The translations under genes and the position numbers were made by a program. From JAWVYT01 sp046483065 (GTDB taxonomy: Bacteria; Gemmatimonadota; Gemmatimonadetes; Longimicrobiales; RSA9), in contig JAWODW010000052.1 of assembly GCA_046483065.1 (NCBI GenBank), forward strand, positions 1-64,000: a stretch of DNA of 64,000 nt, written 5' to 3'. The notes under the pieces are model-generated. The model was not told the origin of the DNA. It saw nothing but the letters and a program-made list of their open reading frames with translations, and did not search any database. Within the stretch, counting starts at the first letter, position 1. The number at the start of each line of letters is the position of its first letter. Shown piece by piece: positions 1-8,749 of this stretch.

Positions 1-120
1 GTCCCACTGCGGCTCCGCCACCACGACAGGGTTGGGGTGATCGCGGCCGTAGGGCACCGCCTGAATGAGCACGAGGACCGCGAACAGCGCGACCGCCCCG
101 ATCAGGAGGATCCGTTTCAT
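1..120 (-). CDS. Haem-binding domain protein, N-terminal part only
   Basis: Only the first 40 codons are inside the window; the gene runs off the left edge. The start ATG follows an AAGGAG ribosome-binding site at good spacing. A short basic N-terminus leads into a hydrophobic segment (about residues 4-20) and then a Tyr-Gly-Arg-Asp-His-Pro-Asn-Pro stretch. This layout matches the beginning of small membrane-anchored haem-binding domain proteins (PF14376 type), which usually carry a CxxCH further on; that part is not visible. It lies 34 bp downstream of the barrel gene on the same strand, so the two may be co-transcribed. An unrelated anchored periplasmic protein is the alternative. Confidence 0.55.
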   Translation of the reverse strand, partial: MKRILLIGAVALFAVLVLIQAVPYGRDHPNPVVVAEPQWD

Positions 121-154
121 GGGAGTGCTCCTTGTTAGACAGTGAGGCGTTGGA

Positions 155-1153
155 TCAGAATGCTGCGAAGAGGGTCACCCGCGCCAGCAGCCGAGCCGGC
201 TCGCCCGCCCGGTCGTCCCACACCAGGTTCGGCAGCAGGCGGATTCCATCGCGAACGTGCCGGACCAGCCCGAGCACGACGCACGCGTCATAATCCGTGG
301 CGTCGGGGTGCTCGATGCGGTCGGCGTGGGCCGCCAGCTCCCACGACGGGGCGATGGTGAAGACGCCGTAGAGACTGGCGCCGCGGTCCGGCAGGGGATT
401 CCTCCCGGCTCGCGCGGGGTCCGGCCGGTAGAATCCAGCCGCGCCGAAGCGCACCCTGCCGGTGTTGTAGCCCAGTTGGAGCGCGTACGCCGCCCCGCCC
501 TCGGCCGCCTCCGCGAGCGTGGCCGAGGCGACCGCCGCGACGCGGTCGGTGGGGTCCCACTCCACCAGGCCGTAGCCGCGTTTGCCGTCGTCGTAGTCCG
601 GGCCCGGGGAGCCGTTCCCGACCATCACGCCGTACCGGAGCCCACCGCCCGCGGTGATCGGCCCCATCAGCTTCACGCCCAGGTCGCGCCCGCCCCGGAC
701 GCCGCCCCGGACCAGGAACGGCACGGCCAGCTCGCGGAACCCCCAGGTGGCCCGCTCGGGGCGGTGCCCTGGCGGCGACGCGACGCCCGCCGTGAGCCTG
801 TGCCCCCCGCCGAACAGGTCGGCCACCTCCAGGTACATGTCCCGGATGTACAGCTTCTCGTCCGATTCCTCGTCGGACGCGATCCGGAACCGTCCGGAGT
901 AGCGGTCCGAGAGATGGTAGCTCGCCGTCATGTAGATGCGGCGGTACAGGAACCCGTGATCGCCTTTCAGGCTGTCAGCCGCGTCGGCCACGTACTCCAC
1001 GTCCAGGTAGGTCAGGCCACTGACGGTCACCTGCTCCTGGGCCGCGATCAACCGGGGCGACGCGGCGGCGAGCGCCAGCACCACCGCCGCCACCATGCCG
1101 GGCGTCGTCCGGAGCAAGCCGAGGTGGGGCCGGAACGCTTCCATGCTTCGCAC
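155..1153 (-). CDS. Outer-membrane beta-barrel (porin-like) protein
   Basis: 332 residues. An N-terminal signal peptide (hydrophobic core about residues 19-35, cleavage near Ala-Ala-Gln) is followed by alternating hydrophobic/polar strands rich in Gly, Tyr and Arg. The protein ends in Phe, the usual recognition signal for BAM-assembled barrels. The start is a GTG preceded by GGGAGA; an ATG three codons on is possible. It resembles phosphate-selective-porin-like hypothetical proteins, but no substrate can be assigned. The gene precedes the haem-binding protein gene at the window edge. Confidence 0.65.
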   Translation of the reverse strand: MRSMEAFRPHLGLLRTTPGMVAAVVLALAAASPRLIAAQEQVTVSGLTYLDVEYVADAADSLKGDHGFLYRRIYMTASYHLSDRYSGRFRIASDEESDEKLYIRDMYLEVADLFGGGHRLTAGVASPPGHRPERATWGFRELAVPFLVRGGVRGGRDLGVKLMGPITAGGGLRYGVMVGNGSPGPDYDDGKRGYGLVEWDPTDRVAAVASATLAEAAEGGAAYALQLGYNTGRVRFGAAGFYRPDPARAGRNPLPDRGASLYGVFTIAPSWELAAHADRIEHPDATDYDACVVLGLVRHVRDGIRLLPNLVWDDRAGEPARLLARVTLFAAF

Positions 1154-1246
1154 GAGTCATCTCCCGCGAACAGATCGTTTCCCCTGGCACCGGGGCGGCA
1201 GCAGGTGCATGAATCGGGCCGGGGCCTGCCGAGTCCTCCGCTCCCC

Positions 1247-1433
1247 CTACCCGAACGTCTTCAGTATCTCCCGCAGCAGTTCCCATCGGTCGAACCCCTG
1301 CCGCCCCCAGTCCAGCCCGCGGCGCACGATGACCAGGTCGTGCGACGGCGCGATGAGGGATACCATGGCGTCCTCATCGAGATCGCCCTTTGAGGCCACC
1401 AGCTGGGCCGTGTCGAGCTCGACCGCCACGCGC
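1247..1433 (-). pseudogene. Chimeric remnant: usp fragment joined to a serine-hydrolase C-terminus
   Basis: Bases 1370-1433 read, on the minus strand, as a short internal piece of the universal stress protein encoded intact at 38230-38724; both contain VAVELDTAQLVAS followed by a similar LDED motif. The reading frame then passes without a stop into about 35 residues with the pattern PSHDLVIVRRG and a terminal REILKTFG. That pattern resembles the end of beta-lactamase-fold serine hydrolases. Neither protein is complete and no ribosome-binding site is visible. I interpret it as two gene fragments joined by deletion. The hydrolase assignment rests on family resemblance only. Confidence 0.6.
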
Positions 1434-1485
1434 GGATCTACCCGGGTACGTGAATTGGACTGCTCGTTTCGTGCGGGAGGAGGAG

Positions 1486-1742
1486 ATGCCCGAGCTGCCG
1501 GACGTGGAGGTCTTCCGGGGGATCGCCGAGAACCACGCGCTGCGGCGGCCCATTGAGACGGTGAGCCTGAGACCGGACGGCATGACCGTGACCGTTGCCG
1601 GGTCCACCCTCCGATCGGCCCTCCTCGGCCACACGCTCACTCGGACCGCACGCCATGCCCCCGGGATGACGGCACCATCCGGAAATCCGAAGTCAACGGG
1701 CGGCCCACGTACCACTGCGACGAGCACCAGACCGTCCCTTGA
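1486..1742 (+). pseudogene. Decayed copy of formamidopyrimidine-DNA glycosylase with an internal deletion
   Basis: From the ATG the sequence follows the intact fpg gene at 40223 almost codon for codon for about 55 codons (MPELPDVEVFRGIAENHALR and on). It then jumps at about 1645-1652 to the last 25 codons of that gene, continuing in a different frame. The middle of the enzyme, including the helix-two-turn-helix, is gone. Similarity also covers about 47 bases upstream (CCGGGTACGTGAA and the GGAGGAGGAG ribosome-binding site) and the stop region. It is non-functional. Together with the usp fragment on its left it keeps the relative order and orientation of the intact usp and fpg genes at 38-41 kb. 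Confidence 0.85.
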
Positions 1743-1898
1743 CCCGCCGACCGGCTCCACCCCCCGTCGGGCCGGGGGGCCGGGGTTCGTGTGTCTCGCC
1801 GACATAAGTGGGCGGGACTCCGTGACTGCGGTGGTCTGCTAACACGCGTTATGGTTCCCTTGGAACGGGAGATGGTGGCATCGGAGGTGGTAACGCAC

Positions 1899-2077
1899 AT
1901 GAAGCGCTCACCCCATCCATGGTCGTGCTGCTGGGGCCGCTTGCGATTTCCCTGATCGTCATCGAGGCTGGCCTTCTACCTGTCGACGGTGCCCAAGCCG
2001 CGAAATGGCCGTTGCCAACTTATCTCGGAGCATTCGTTGGAGCGTGGCTCGTGTGGTCCATTCAAGTGCCCCGGTAG
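1899..2077 (+). pseudogene. Possible frameshifted small membrane protein
   Basis: A GGAGGTGG ribosome-binding site lies just before an ATG at 1899, but that frame ends after 18 codons. A one-base shift near 1917 would carry it into an open frame (ATG at 1919, stop at 2075-2077) encoding about 52 residues. These contain two hydrophobic stretches, roughly GPLAISLIVIEAG and YLGAFVGAWLVW. Either a small two-helix membrane protein starting at 1919 is made, or this is a broken gene. No family was recognised. Base composition is less GC-rich than in neighbouring genes. Confidence 0.3.
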
Positions 2078-2475
2078 CGGCCGTGGGCGTATCGAAGAGT
2101 GGACGACATTGCTGCCTCGAAACACCTCGCCGAGGAACGTCAGATCATCTGGTCGGAAGGCAGCGTTTTCGAGAGGGGCGAAGCCAGCATCGCGGAACAT
2201 AGAACCGCCTGCCCGGTGGAGGATCTACCAGTCGATTTTGGCCGGCATCTGGCACCGCCGAGCCGCCACCACGACCCCCCTATCCAGGCCCTTTTGACGC
2301 AATTAGAGACAATCCGGGAAAACTCGAAAGTCAACCCAAGACAGTGGGAGACAATGAGTTAGCAGCTTCTGACATGGTGGCCCCACTGGCTTTGAAGGCC
2401 AGGGCCGGCACCGGCCGACACGTACCTCCTTCGGGCCGGATGGTACCGACACCGTCCGACCCGGACAAGTGGGGG
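2078..2475. other. Non-coding or decayed sequence
   Basis: About 400 bases with no convincing gene on either strand. Open frames here are short, lack ribosome-binding sites and have codon use unlike the neighbours. The stretch is visibly richer in A and T than the flanking genes, which fits decayed or acquired DNA. No inverted repeats or mobile-element genes were seen. Confidence 0.4.
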
Positions 2476-3483
2476 TCAGTCCTCGTCTTCCGGCCGGACG
2501 ATGAGCACGGGCCGGTCCGCCCCGCGGAGCACCTTGTCGCTCACGCTGCCGAGGAGCCAGCGGCGGAGGCCGCCGCGGCCGTGGGTGGCCATGGCCACGA
2601 TGTCGGCCCCTTCCCCGGCCTGCTCGAGGATCGTGGGGGCGGCGCTGCCTTCACGGACCTCCACGTCGGCTACCTCCACGCCCTCGCCTCGCAGCCGTTC
2701 CGCCACCCGGTCGAGATAGTCGCGGGCCTCCGTGCGCCGCTCCTGGAATCGCGCCTCCGTCCCTTCCACCGTGGCCGGGAGGTATGGGGCATCCGTGGGC
2801 AGCCTTGGGTCCATGACGCGCAGGAGCACGAGGGACGCCCCGGTCTGCCGCGCCAGGCGGGCCGCGGGATCCAGGATGGCCTCGGCCAGCTCGGACCCGT
2901 CGAGGGGGACGAGCACGCGCTGGATCCGGGCGGGCTCGAGAGAGAGCTCCGGGCCGTCGTCGTGGCTTTCAGGGTCGGCTTCCTCCCCGTTCCCCTCTTC
3001 CTCCTCCGGGCGCACCAGGAGGAGGGGGACCGTGAGACGACGGATAAGCCGGTCCGCTACGCTGCCCAGCCACGCCCGGTCCAGGCCGCCGCGGCCGTGC
3101 GTGGACATCACCACGAGGTCGGCCTCGCTCTCCTCGACCCGGGCGGCCACGGTCTCACTCGGCTCGCCATCGATCACGGTCCAGTCGACAGTACCTCCCG
3201 TGGCCGTTCCGACCTTCCTGGCCGTGGCCTCGAGCTCCTCCTCGCGGCCCTCGCGGGAAGCCTCGACCAGCTCGATCGCCACCGCCGGTACGCCGGCCCC
3301 GGACGTGGTGGCGCCGGCGGCGAGGTCGCCGGGGTAGCCGGCGCCCAGGAGCGCCGCAGCGGTGTCGACGGCGGAGACCAGCTCCAACTCGGCGTCAGAG
3401 TTCGAAGCCAGGGCGTGGGCGTACGGAATGGCCGTCCTGGAGAAGGCGGAGCCGTCCAGTGGAATCACGATATGGCGGAACAT
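2476..3483 (-). CDS. Tandem-domain universal stress protein
   Basis: 335 residues with two Usp domains, about 1-155 and 180-330. Each ends in the nucleotide-binding pattern G-2X-G-9X-G-S, seen as GRGGLDRAWLGSV and GRGGLRRWLLGSV, so ATP-binding type Usp domains are expected. The linker is very acidic (Glu/Asp run). AAAGGA lies just before the second Met (3483), favouring MFRHIVIPLDGS as the start over a Met two codons earlier (3489). It is 12 bp downstream of the GAPDH gene on the same strand and probably co-transcribed. Usp proteins support survival under stress or starvation; the exact role is unknown. Confidence 0.92.
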   Translation of the reverse strand: MFRHIVIPLDGSAFSRTAIPYAHALASNSDAELELVSAVDTAAALLGAGYPGDLAAGATTSGAGVPAVAIELVEASREGREEELEATARKVGTATGGTVDWTVIDGEPSETVAARVEESEADLVVMSTHGRGGLDRAWLGSVADRLIRRLTVPLLLVRPEEEEGNGEEADPESHDDGPELSLEPARIQRVLVPLDGSELAEAILDPAARLARQTGASLVLLRVMDPRLPTDAPYLPATVEGTEARFQERRTEARDYLDRVAERLRGEGVEVADVEVREGSAAPTILEQAGEGADIVAMATHGRGGLRRWLLGSVSDKVLRGADRPVLIVRPEDED

Positions 3484-3501
3484 GTTCATCCTTTCGTCAG
3501 T

Positions 3502-4509
3502 TCAGGCTGCGCCAGCGCTCTGGCGGGCCAGGAACTCGGCCGTCCGGACCATCTGCGCGCTGTATCCCCATTCGTTGTCGTACCATGACATGACCTTGAC
3601 GAGGTCACCGCCCACGACCTGGGTCATCTCCAGGTCGACGATCGACGCACGGGGATCGCGGATGATGTCGGAAGAGACGAGGGGGTCGTGGACGGCTCCC
3701 AGGATCCCGTTGTACCGGTCGGTCCTCGACTCCTCCTCGAAGATCCCGTTCACTTCCTCCACGGACGTCTCCCGGTCCGTAACCAGGACGATGTCGGCGA
3801 TGGACCCCACCGGTACGGGGCCTCGGACCGCCGCGCCGTCGAACCGGCCTTCCAGCTCCGTGAGCACCTTCGTGGTGGCCTTCGCGGCACCTGTGGACGT
3901 GGGGACCAGGTTGGCCGCCGCCGCCCGGCCTCGCCGCAGCTTCTTGTGGGGCCCGTCCACGATCTCCTGACTCGACGTGTAGGCGTGAATCGTGGTCATC
4001 GTCGACTTGGCTATGCCGATCCGACGGTCCATGACCTCCACCACCGGCGCGATGCAGTTGGTGGTGCAGCTCGCACAGGTGACCATGCGGGCGTCGCTGC
4101 TCGGGGTGTTGACGCCGTAGACCACCCACTCGACGCCGTCGTCCTTGGCGGGCGCCGAAAGGATGGCGCGCTCGGCGCCGGCCGCCAGATGCTTCTCGAG
4201 ACCCTCGCGGTTCGTGAACACGCCCGTGCACTCCAGGACCAGATCGATCCCCAGGTCTTCCCACGGGAGACGCTCCGGGTCCTTCTCGCTGAACATGCGC
4301 AGCGTGTGGCCGTCGATGTCCAGGGTGTCCTCTCCGGCGCTCACACGTTTCTCGTACCGGCCGTATACGGTGTCGTAGTTGAGGAGGTAGGCCAGGTTGT
4401 CGAGGGGGACGAGGTCGTTGGCCGCCACCAGCTCCAGGTCCGGCGCATCCATAAGCATCTTCAGTGTGGCCCGGCCGATGCGGCCCAGCCCGTTGATGGC
4501 TACTCTCAT
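3502..4509 (-). CDS. gap: Glyceraldehyde-3-phosphate dehydrogenase
   Basis: 335 residues, the usual length. Catalyses the phosphorylating oxidation of glyceraldehyde 3-phosphate in the cytoplasm. The N-terminal Rossmann motif INGLGRIGR is intact. The active-site signature ASCTTNC places the nucleophile at Cys148, and the C-terminal WYDNEWGYS motif is present. Asp32 at the end of the second strand suggests NAD preference. The start chosen is the ATG before RVAINGLG, with GAGAGG upstream; the open frame extends further back only because it runs through an ATP-synthase gamma remnant. It is followed by the tandem usp gene. Confidence 0.97.
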   Translation of the reverse strand: MRVAINGLGRIGRATLKMLMDAPDLELVAANDLVPLDNLAYLLNYDTVYGRYEKRVSAGEDTLDIDGHTLRMFSEKDPERLPWEDLGIDLVLECTGVFTNREGLEKHLAAGAERAILSAPAKDDGVEWVVYGVNTPSSDARMVTCASCTTNCIAPVVEVMDRRIGIAKSTMTTIHAYTSSQEIVDGPHKKLRRGRAAAANLVPTSTGAAKATTKVLTELEGRFDGAAVRGPVPVGSIADIVLVTDRETSVEEVNGIFEEESRTDRYNGILGAVHDPLVSSDIIRDPRASIVDLEMTQVVGGDLVKVMSWYDNEWGYSAQMVRTAEFLARQSAGAA

Positions 4510-4559
4510 CGCGATTCCTCTCTTCGTTCCGAAGTGGGTGCCGTGTGCGCGCCTCAAAT

Positions 4560-4824
4560 TCAGCACAACCCGTTCCGCCGGAGTCACCCGCTTCCTCTTT
4601 CTCCTCTTCCTCCTCTTTCGCGGACCCCAGCGCCTCGAAGCCGGCCACCACCTCCAGCACCTCCTCGGTGATGGCCTGCTGCCCGGTGGCCTCGAGCCAG
4701 CTCGCCAGTCGGACCTCGGCGCCGGGCAGATCCAGGCGGCCGACAGCGACTTTATGGCCTTGACAATCGACTGGAGGTTACTGGTGCTATCCAGTTGTTG
4801 GTACAGCGTTTGGAGTGGTGCCAT
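4560..4824 (-). pseudogene. Remnant of an alternate (N-type) F1 ATPase gamma subunit, ends joined
   Basis: From an ATG at 4824 about 30 codons (LDSTSNLQSIVKAIKSLSAA) match the N-terminal helix of gamma subunits of the alternate F1Fo-ATPase. At about 4745 the match stops. In a different frame the sequence resumes with QQAITEEVLEVVAGFEAL, the typical gamma C-terminal helix, then an acidic Glu/Lys run. The roughly 200 residues between are missing, and no stop precedes the GAPDH start. No other ATPase subunit gene is in the window. I interpret it as an internal deletion of a former atpG. The assignment is from remembered family sequence; an alignment would settle it. Confidence 0.55.
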
Positions 4825-4928
4825 GCATCAGTCCTCGAGGCTGTGGGCCCGGATCTGAAGCGCGCCGAAGAACACGAGCCCCGGGCGTACGCCCGGTCCT
4901 CCGTTCCCGGCCGACCTCGATGCCGCAC

Positions 4929-6149
4929 TCACGAGCCGCCCCCGATCTCGGGCCGCGCTTCCAGCAGTCGGCGTGATATCAAGGGGAACACGGCCGAAGT
5001 GACCAGGACCACAACGAACATTCCGGCGAAAAGGTCGGGGGGTACGGCCCAGTCCCCGAGCCGGGTCCCTCGCTCCATGACCACCATCGTGATCTCGGCC
5101 CGTGGCACCACGCTGATTCCCACCGCCAGGCCGGCCAGCCAACCCGATACGGGGACTGCCGGCGCCATGGTCCCCAGCACCTTGCCCCCGACGGCGGCCA
5201 CGACCAGGACGGCGGCCAGCCCGCCGACGCCGGACAGGATCTCCGGCCGGATGCTCAATCCCATCCAGATGAAGAAGAAGGGAACGAAGAGCTCATAGAG
5301 GGTTTCGAACGCCGCATCCAGGTCTCCCGCTTCGGGGTCCCGGCTGAACACGAGCCCGGCGAAGAAGGCCCCGATGGCGAACGAGAACCCCAGCTGCTCC
5401 GCCAGGGCGGCCAGGAGGAAGCCGACTCCCACGACCACCAGAATCCGGCGCGGCTCGCCGAGCCAGCGCCCCGTGAATCGGGTCAGGGGGCGCTCGGCGT
5501 ATCGGGCGAACACGTAGCAGAGCCCCAGGAACAGCCCGGCCTTCAGGACAACCAGCGCAGAGGTCTGGAGCAGCACGGGCATGAGCTCCCCGCCCCCTCC
5601 CGCGTGGAGCACCGGTGCCACGCTGAAGAGCAGGCCCACGAGCGCCACACCGGAGAAGTCGTCCAGCTCCACGGTGTCCACGAGGAGCGCTCCCGTCTCG
5701 CTGGAGATGGCGTCCATCTCCCGCCAGACGCCCAGGGATACGCCCACGGAGGTGGCGGTCATGGCCACGGCCGTGAACAGGCTGGGCACCAGCGCAAACC
5801 CCAGGATCCACCGGGCCGCACCGAAGCCGACGAGCCCGCTCCCCACCACGCTGCCCGCCCACACCGGCCCCGCTCGCCCCAGCTGTCCTCTGAGCGTATC
5901 CACGTCGCTTTCGAGTCCCACCCGGAACAGGAGCACGATGACCCCGATCCGACCCAGCGTCTCGAGGAAGACGTGGCCGGGCTCCGGCACGAAGCCCCAC
6001 GTTCCGTCGGCCAGCCGTACCAGGAGCCCTAGGATCAGGTAGCCGACGAGGGCCGGTACCCCGAAAGGCTGGAGGCCCGCCCGGACGACCATGGCGGCCA
6101 CGACGAGCACGCCGAAGAGGGCGACCAGGATCGGTCCCGAACCTTCCAT
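4929..6149 (-). CDS. CPA2-family monovalent cation:proton antiporter
   Basis: 406 residues with about 12 hydrophobic segments across the inner membrane. The fold resembles Kef/NapA-type antiporters. A conserved acidic site is present in VDTVELDDFSGVALVG, where paired Asp residues sit mid-membrane. There is no C-terminal TrkA-N domain, so it is the short, ungated form. It should exchange Na+ or K+ for protons and help pH and salt homeostasis. The ATG at 6149 is preferred; a TTG one codon earlier is possible. PEP synthase lies 100 bp upstream on the same strand. Ion specificity cannot be read from sequence. Confidence 0.85.
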   Translation of the reverse strand: MEGSGPILVALFGVLVVAAMVVRAGLQPFGVPALVGYLILGLLVRLADGTWGFVPEPGHVFLETLGRIGVIVLLFRVGLESDVDTLRGQLGRAGPVWAGSVVGSGLVGFGAARWILGFALVPSLFTAVAMTATSVGVSLGVWREMDAISSETGALLVDTVELDDFSGVALVGLLFSVAPVLHAGGGGELMPVLLQTSALVVLKAGLFLGLCYVFARYAERPLTRFTGRWLGEPRRILVVVGVGFLLAALAEQLGFSFAIGAFFAGLVFSRDPEAGDLDAAFETLYELFVPFFFIWMGLSIRPEILSGVGGLAAVLVVAAVGGKVLGTMAPAVPVSGWLAGLAVGISVVPRAEITMVVMERGTRLGDWAVPPDLFAGMFVVVLVTSAVFPLISRRLLEARPEIGGGS

Positions 6150-6249
6150 CAATCTTCGCTGCTCTTCCGCTGGACCCAGAACCGGACGTCCAGGACCGTC
6201 CCGCGGACCCGCGTCACCCGGCCCTCCCGGTCGGCCTCCCGGTCGGCCG

Positions 6250-8637
6250 TCACCGCTCGTCCTTCACGTCCACGATCTCCTCGATGACGTTCAGCACGCT
6301 GTCCGGGTTCACCGAGACGGTGTCGATGCCCGCATCCACGAGGAACCGGGCGAACGCCGGGTGGTCACTGGGCGCCTGCCCACAGAGGCCCACGGGGCGG
6401 TCGGCCTCGTGGGCGGCCTCGATGAGGGTGCGGATCAGCTCTTTCACCGCCGGGCGCCGCTCGTCGAAGAGGTAGTCGAGGCGGTCGCTGTCGCGGCCCA
6501 CGCCCAGGACCAGCTGGGTCAGGTCGTTGGTCCCGATGGAGAAGCCGTCGAACCGCTCGGCGAAGGCGTCGGCCTCGAGGATGTTGGTGGGGATCTCGGC
6601 CATGACGTAGACCTCGAGCCCCTCGCGCCCCCGCTCCAGCCCCTCCTCGGCCATGACCTCCAGGACCCGGTCGCCTTCCTCGGGCGTGCGGCAGAAGGGG
6701 ATCATGACCACCACGTTGGTGAAGCCCATGGTCTCCCGGACCCGCCGGATGGCCCGGCACTCGAGGGCGAAGCCGTCGCGGTAATCGTCGCTGTAATAGC
6801 GCGATGCGCCCCGCCACCCGAGCATGGGGTTCTCCTCGTCCGGCTCGAACCGGGCGCCGCCCACCAGGTCGGCGTACTCGTTGGTCTTGAAGTCGCTGGT
6901 CCGGACGATGACAGGGTCGGGGTGCCGGGCCGCGGCGATGGTGGCGATGCCCCGTGCCAGGTGGTCCACGAAGTACTCGGAGCGGTCGTCGTAGCCCCGG
7001 GTCAGTTCCCGGATCTCCTCCTTCACGTCGTCGTCCTCGAGCTCGTCGAACCGGGTCAGCGCCAGCGGATGGATCCGGATAACGTTGTTGATCAGGTACT
7101 CCATCCGGGCCAGTCCCACGCCGCGGCACGGGAGCCGCCACCACCGCATGGCGCCGGCGGGCGTGGCCACGTTCATCATGACCGGCGTCTCCGTCTCCGG
7201 GACGTCTTTCAGCGACCGCTCCTCCTCCGAGTACTCCAGCGCCCCCCGGTAGACCCGGCCTTCCTCCCCTTCCGCGCAGGAGACGGTGACGTCCTCGCCG
7301 TCTTCCAGCGCCGACGTGGCCCGACCGGTGCCGATGACCGCCGGCACGCCGAGCTCCCGACTCACGATGGCGGCGTGGGAGGTCCGGCCGCCGCGGTCGG
7401 TGATGATGGCCGCCGCCCGCTCCATGGCCGGGACCCAGTCCGGGTCCGTCATGTCGGTCACGAGGACGGCGCCGTCTTCGAACGCCTCGATCTCCTCCAC
7501 GTCCAGGATGACCTGGGCGGTGCCGGCGGCGATGGCCTGGCCGATGGCGATCCCGGTGAGCAGCTCCTCGCCCTCATCCTCCAGCGTGTAGCTGCGGAGG
7601 GTGGAGGCCTGCTTCCGGGACTGGACGGTCTCGGGGCGGGCCTGGACGATGTAGAGGTCGCCGTCGTCGCCGTCCTTGGCCCACTCCACGTCCATGGGGC
7701 GATCGTAGTGGTCCTCGATGGCGGCACCCCACCGGGCCAGCTGGAGGATCTCGCGGTCGCTCAGGACCCAGCTCCGACGCTCCTCCTCCGACGTGTCCAC
7801 GGTCTCGACGGGCGAGTCGCCGTCGGAGGCGTAGACCACCTTCTCCTCCTTCGAGCCCAGCTCCTTGCCGATGACCGGGGTCAGGTCCGGGTCGTCGAGG
7901 AAGGGCTTGAACGCCACGTAGTGGTCCGGGTTCACGGTCCCCTGGACCACGGTCTCGCCGAGGCCCCAGGCCGCATCGATGGCCACCACGTCGGGGAACC
8001 CGGTCTCCGTGTCCAGCGTGAAGAGCACGCCGGCGCCGGCCCGGTCGGACCGGATCATCTTCTGGACGCCCACCGAGAGCGCCACGTCGAGGTGGTCGAA
8101 CCCCTGCTCCTCCCGGTAGGCGATGGCGCGGTCGGTGAACAGGGATGCGTAACACTTCCGGCACGCGTCCAGGACCGCGTCCTCGCCGGTGATGTTCAGA
8201 TAGCTCTCCTGCTGGCCGGCGAAGCTGGCTTCCGGCAGATCCTCCGCCGTGGCGCTGCTCCGGGCCGCGACGTCCGGGGCGTCGGTGCCATAGCGCTCGC
8301 CGAGCTCGCCGTACGCCTCCCGGATCGCCGATGCCACCTCGTCGGGGAAGGTGCCATCGACGAAGAGCTCCCGGATGGCGCTCCCCGTTTCGTCCAGCGA
8401 GCGGTCGCCCCGGTCCATGGCCTCCAGCGCGTCCCCGATCCGGCCTTCGAGCTCGTTCTCCGCCAGGAACGAGCGGTACGCCCGGGCGGTGGTGGCGAAC
8501 CCGTCGGGCACCCGCACCCCCTGCTCTTCCAGCGTCCGGATCATCTCCCCGAGCGACGCGTTCTTCCCTCCGACCCGCTCCACGTCGTCGCTGGTCAGCT
8601 CCTCGAACCAGACGACGAGGGCGTCGTCATCCGTCAT
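6250..8637 (-). CDS. ppsA: Phosphoenolpyruvate synthase
   Basis: 795 residues, the expected length (E. coli about 792). It converts pyruvate, ATP and water to PEP, AMP and phosphate for gluconeogenesis. Order of domains: N-terminal ATP-grasp part (ERVGGKNASLGEM near the start), the swivelling phosphohistidine domain with GGRTSHAAIVSREL (His about 421), and the C-terminal PEP-binding barrel with IGTNDLTQL and GLCGQAPSD (catalytic Cys about 750). The start at 8637 is chosen because AGGAGAGGAG lies directly before it; an ATG seven codons upstream has no such site. It is very acidic, as in salt-adapted enzymes, and appears monocistronic or linked to the antiporter. Confidence 0.96.
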   Translation of the reverse strand: MTDDDALVVWFEELTSDDVERVGGKNASLGEMIRTLEEQGVRVPDGFATTARAYRSFLAENELEGRIGDALEAMDRGDRSLDETGSAIRELFVDGTFPDEVASAIREAYGELGERYGTDAPDVAARSSATAEDLPEASFAGQQESYLNITGEDAVLDACRKCYASLFTDRAIAYREEQGFDHLDVALSVGVQKMIRSDRAGAGVLFTLDTETGFPDVVAIDAAWGLGETVVQGTVNPDHYVAFKPFLDDPDLTPVIGKELGSKEEKVVYASDGDSPVETVDTSEEERRSWVLSDREILQLARWGAAIEDHYDRPMDVEWAKDGDDGDLYIVQARPETVQSRKQASTLRSYTLEDEGEELLTGIAIGQAIAAGTAQVILDVEEIEAFEDGAVLVTDMTDPDWVPAMERAAAIITDRGGRTSHAAIVSRELGVPAVIGTGRATSALEDGEDVTVSCAEGEEGRVYRGALEYSEEERSLKDVPETETPVMMNVATPAGAMRWWRLPCRGVGLARMEYLINNVIRIHPLALTRFDELEDDDVKEEIRELTRGYDDRSEYFVDHLARGIATIAAARHPDPVIVRTSDFKTNEYADLVGGARFEPDEENPMLGWRGASRYYSDDYRDGFALECRAIRRVRETMGFTNVVVMIPFCRTPEEGDRVLEVMAEEGLERGREGLEVYVMAEIPTNILEADAFAERFDGFSIGTNDLTQLVLGVGRDSDRLDYLFDERRPAVKELIRTLIEAAHEADRPVGLCGQAPSDHPAFARFLVDAGIDTVSVNPDSVLNVIEEIVDVKDER

Positions 8638-8749
8638 CCGCAGCTCCTCTCCTGGCATTCGTCGGCTTCGTTATTGCAGGCGGGGCCGCCGTATCGAACC
8701 ACGGGCGCACAACTCGTTCCGTCCGGCGCCGGGGGCTGCGACCCGGGGC

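Noticed and set aside
2344..3588. Plus-strand open frame of 414 codons opposite the tandem usp gene
   Set aside because: Antisense shadow; the minus strand encodes a clear two-domain Usp with both nucleotide-binding motifs.
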